Part shown: positions 21,610 through 22,686 of the stretch, piece after piece
Layout: each line of letters starts with the position of its first letter
Numbering within the stretch: the stretch's first letter is position 1
Source of the DNA: M55B165 sp964423265
GTDB lineage: Bacteria > Actinomycetota > Humimicrobiia > Humimicrobiales > Humimicrobiaceae
NCBI GenBank assembly: GCA_964423265.1
Contig: CAYREF010000031.1
Coordinates: forward strand, 1 to 22,686
Direction: 5' to 3'
DNA: 22,686 bases
Translations under genes and position numbers: made by a program
The notes under the pieces: model-generated
Databases searched by the model: none
Seen by the model: only the letters and a program-made list of their open reading frames with translations
What the model was told of the DNA's origin: nothing

Positions 21610-22686
21610 TTAATAAAAATACAGGCCAAACATAAAAATGGAAGCAACAATAGAAAGCAAAAACATAATAGGCCATATATTCCTGCTGCCAATAACCTCT
21701 ATCGGTCTTCCGAACACCAGCGGGCTAATGGCAAAGCCCGCCTGCCCTATAAATGTTATAACTGCATTAAACCTTCCCTGGTGGGAAATAGGAGAATAAT
21801 TTGCTATAAGAACATTGGAGTTTACCGTACTAATTATCTCTCCTAAAGTCCATATAATGATTGATATTATAAAAAAAGCAAATAACTTTATAAAAAATAT
21901 CATACCAAAGACCACCGCAAAAAGCAGTCCTGCTATGGTTATATTAACAAGAGGCTTGTTCTTTTTCATAAATTCTATTAAAAATAAGGTCGCCACCACC
22001 ACTACTATAGCATTTACCCTTATTATTATACCGTAATACTTGGCCCCATCCTTAAATATTTCACTGATATAAATAGGCAAGCCAAATGCATAAATTATAA
22101 AAGCTGCAGAAAACAAGAGCAGCACTGGCCTTTTGAACAATACCGCCACCACGTCTCCTGCTTTAGCTTTTTTGGCTGGCACTGTCCACCATATCCATGC
22201 TTTGTTTTGAAGGGAGGGTTTCCTTTACAAATATCATAATAGGCATAAGGGAGGCAAAAGTGGTTAAAGCATCAATTATGAAGAACCATGTAAGATAATT
22301 GGTGAAAAGAAAACCGGCAATCAGCGGCCCTATGGCAATCTCTACATTGGTGGCCAGATATATTAAAGAGTAAGCATTTTCCCTGTTTTTCCTGGTCTGT
22401 AATATCAGCCACCATGGAATTTATTGCAGGGATTGCCCCACGCTAAAGAAATTAGCTACAATTATAAAATAAGCAATAATTTTAGAAGTTCCCAGAAACC
22501 CGCAGGCCACAAAACAGACAGCGCTCACTGTACTCAATATTATTAATTTTTTTCCAGCCAAACTGGTCAGTAAGCTTGCCGCCGAAAAGCAGGCCTACTC
22601 CCTCCAAGGTAACAGAAATTGTAGTTATAAGGTACCCTTTCAAAAATTGCATAAAATAAATTTTACCATTTCTATATAAATTTAAT
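21610..22686 (-). pseudogene. MFS transporter, frameshifted and running off the window edge
   Basis: A second major facilitator permease. The C-terminal half is open (22182-21610, RPVLLLFSAAFIIYAFGLPI to the end, six helices). The N-terminal half is scattered over several frames that join cleanly if four homopolymers are corrected: one extra base in T6 22168-22173, one extra in T5 22386-22390, one missing in C4 22436-22439, one extra in T7 22547-22553. The repaired reading includes GGKLTDQFGWKKLIILS (the loop 2-3 motif), SMVADITDQENRENAYSL, IGPLIAGFLFTNYL and PIMIFVKETLP. The first helix lies beyond the window. The dense single-base indels in homopolymers next to a sequence end look like low-coverage error, though decay is possible. 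Confidence 0.75.

Noticed and set aside
1..22686. Mobile element, prophage, CRISPR or defence system
   Set aside because: No transposase, integrase, cas, restriction or toxin-antitoxin gene, and no regular repeat array, was found on either strand.

Overview
This AT-rich bacterial window is densely coded, with clear AGGAGG-type ribosome binding sites and short operons. It contains no rRNA, tRNA, CRISPR array or insertion sequence that I can see. The gene content (PPi-type phosphofructokinase, acetoin/pyruvate dehydrogenase E1 pair, SorC and DeoR sugar regulators, ferredoxin-free anaerobe-like housekeeping) fits a low-GC anaerobic or fermentative lineage such as Firmicutes or a candidate phylum. 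Taxonomy cannot be fixed from the sequence alone.

Region 1 (about 0-9.4 kb) looks like a sugar or polyol catabolic locus. On the left are two tandem paralogous cupin genes on the minus strand, divergent from a triosephosphate-isomerase-family gene. A PPi-type phosphofructokinase on the plus strand follows. A minus-strand operon encodes a SorC-family regulator and then the alpha and beta subunits of a TPP-dependent E1. Divergent from it is a gene for a two-repeat VOC (glyoxalase-fold) protein. A homoserine-dehydrogenase-like protein with a C-terminal SAF domain and the 3' remnant of a transketolase gene, both on the minus strand and both broken, close the region. A shared AATGT-N4-ACAAT-type element lies upstream of the isomerase and VOC genes, with a weaker copy before the phosphofructokinase. 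It is a candidate operator for the SorC protein.

Region 2 (about 9.4-11.9 kb) is an accessory stretch. It holds a frameshifted exported-protein gene, a short orphan coding fragment, and an intact exported protein with an acidic linker and beta-sandwich-like domains.

Region 3 (about 12-15.5 kb) is all on the minus strand: a class III aminotransferase with a DeoR regulator in one operon, preceded by a strong inverted repeat, and a pair of short chromate-transporter subunits. Region 4 (about 15.5-19.8 kb) has a small cupin behind a 300-base leader with a terminator-like hairpin, a nitroreductase, a SHOCT/PepSY-like membrane pair behind nested palindromes, an MntP manganese exporter, an SDR oxidoreductase and a GlcG/HbpS-like protein. 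Region 5 (19.8 kb to the end) has two MFS transporters around a small four-helix membrane protein. The second MFS gene is riddled with frameshifts and runs off the window.

A cross-cutting feature is that at least seven genes carry frameshifts, and most lie in homopolymer runs. They cluster near both ends of the window and at 7.7-10.3 kb, while long stretches in between are clean. This could be uncorrected sequencing error in thinly covered parts, real gene decay, or both. The transketolase remnant (5' truncated plus an in-frame stop) is the best case for real decay.
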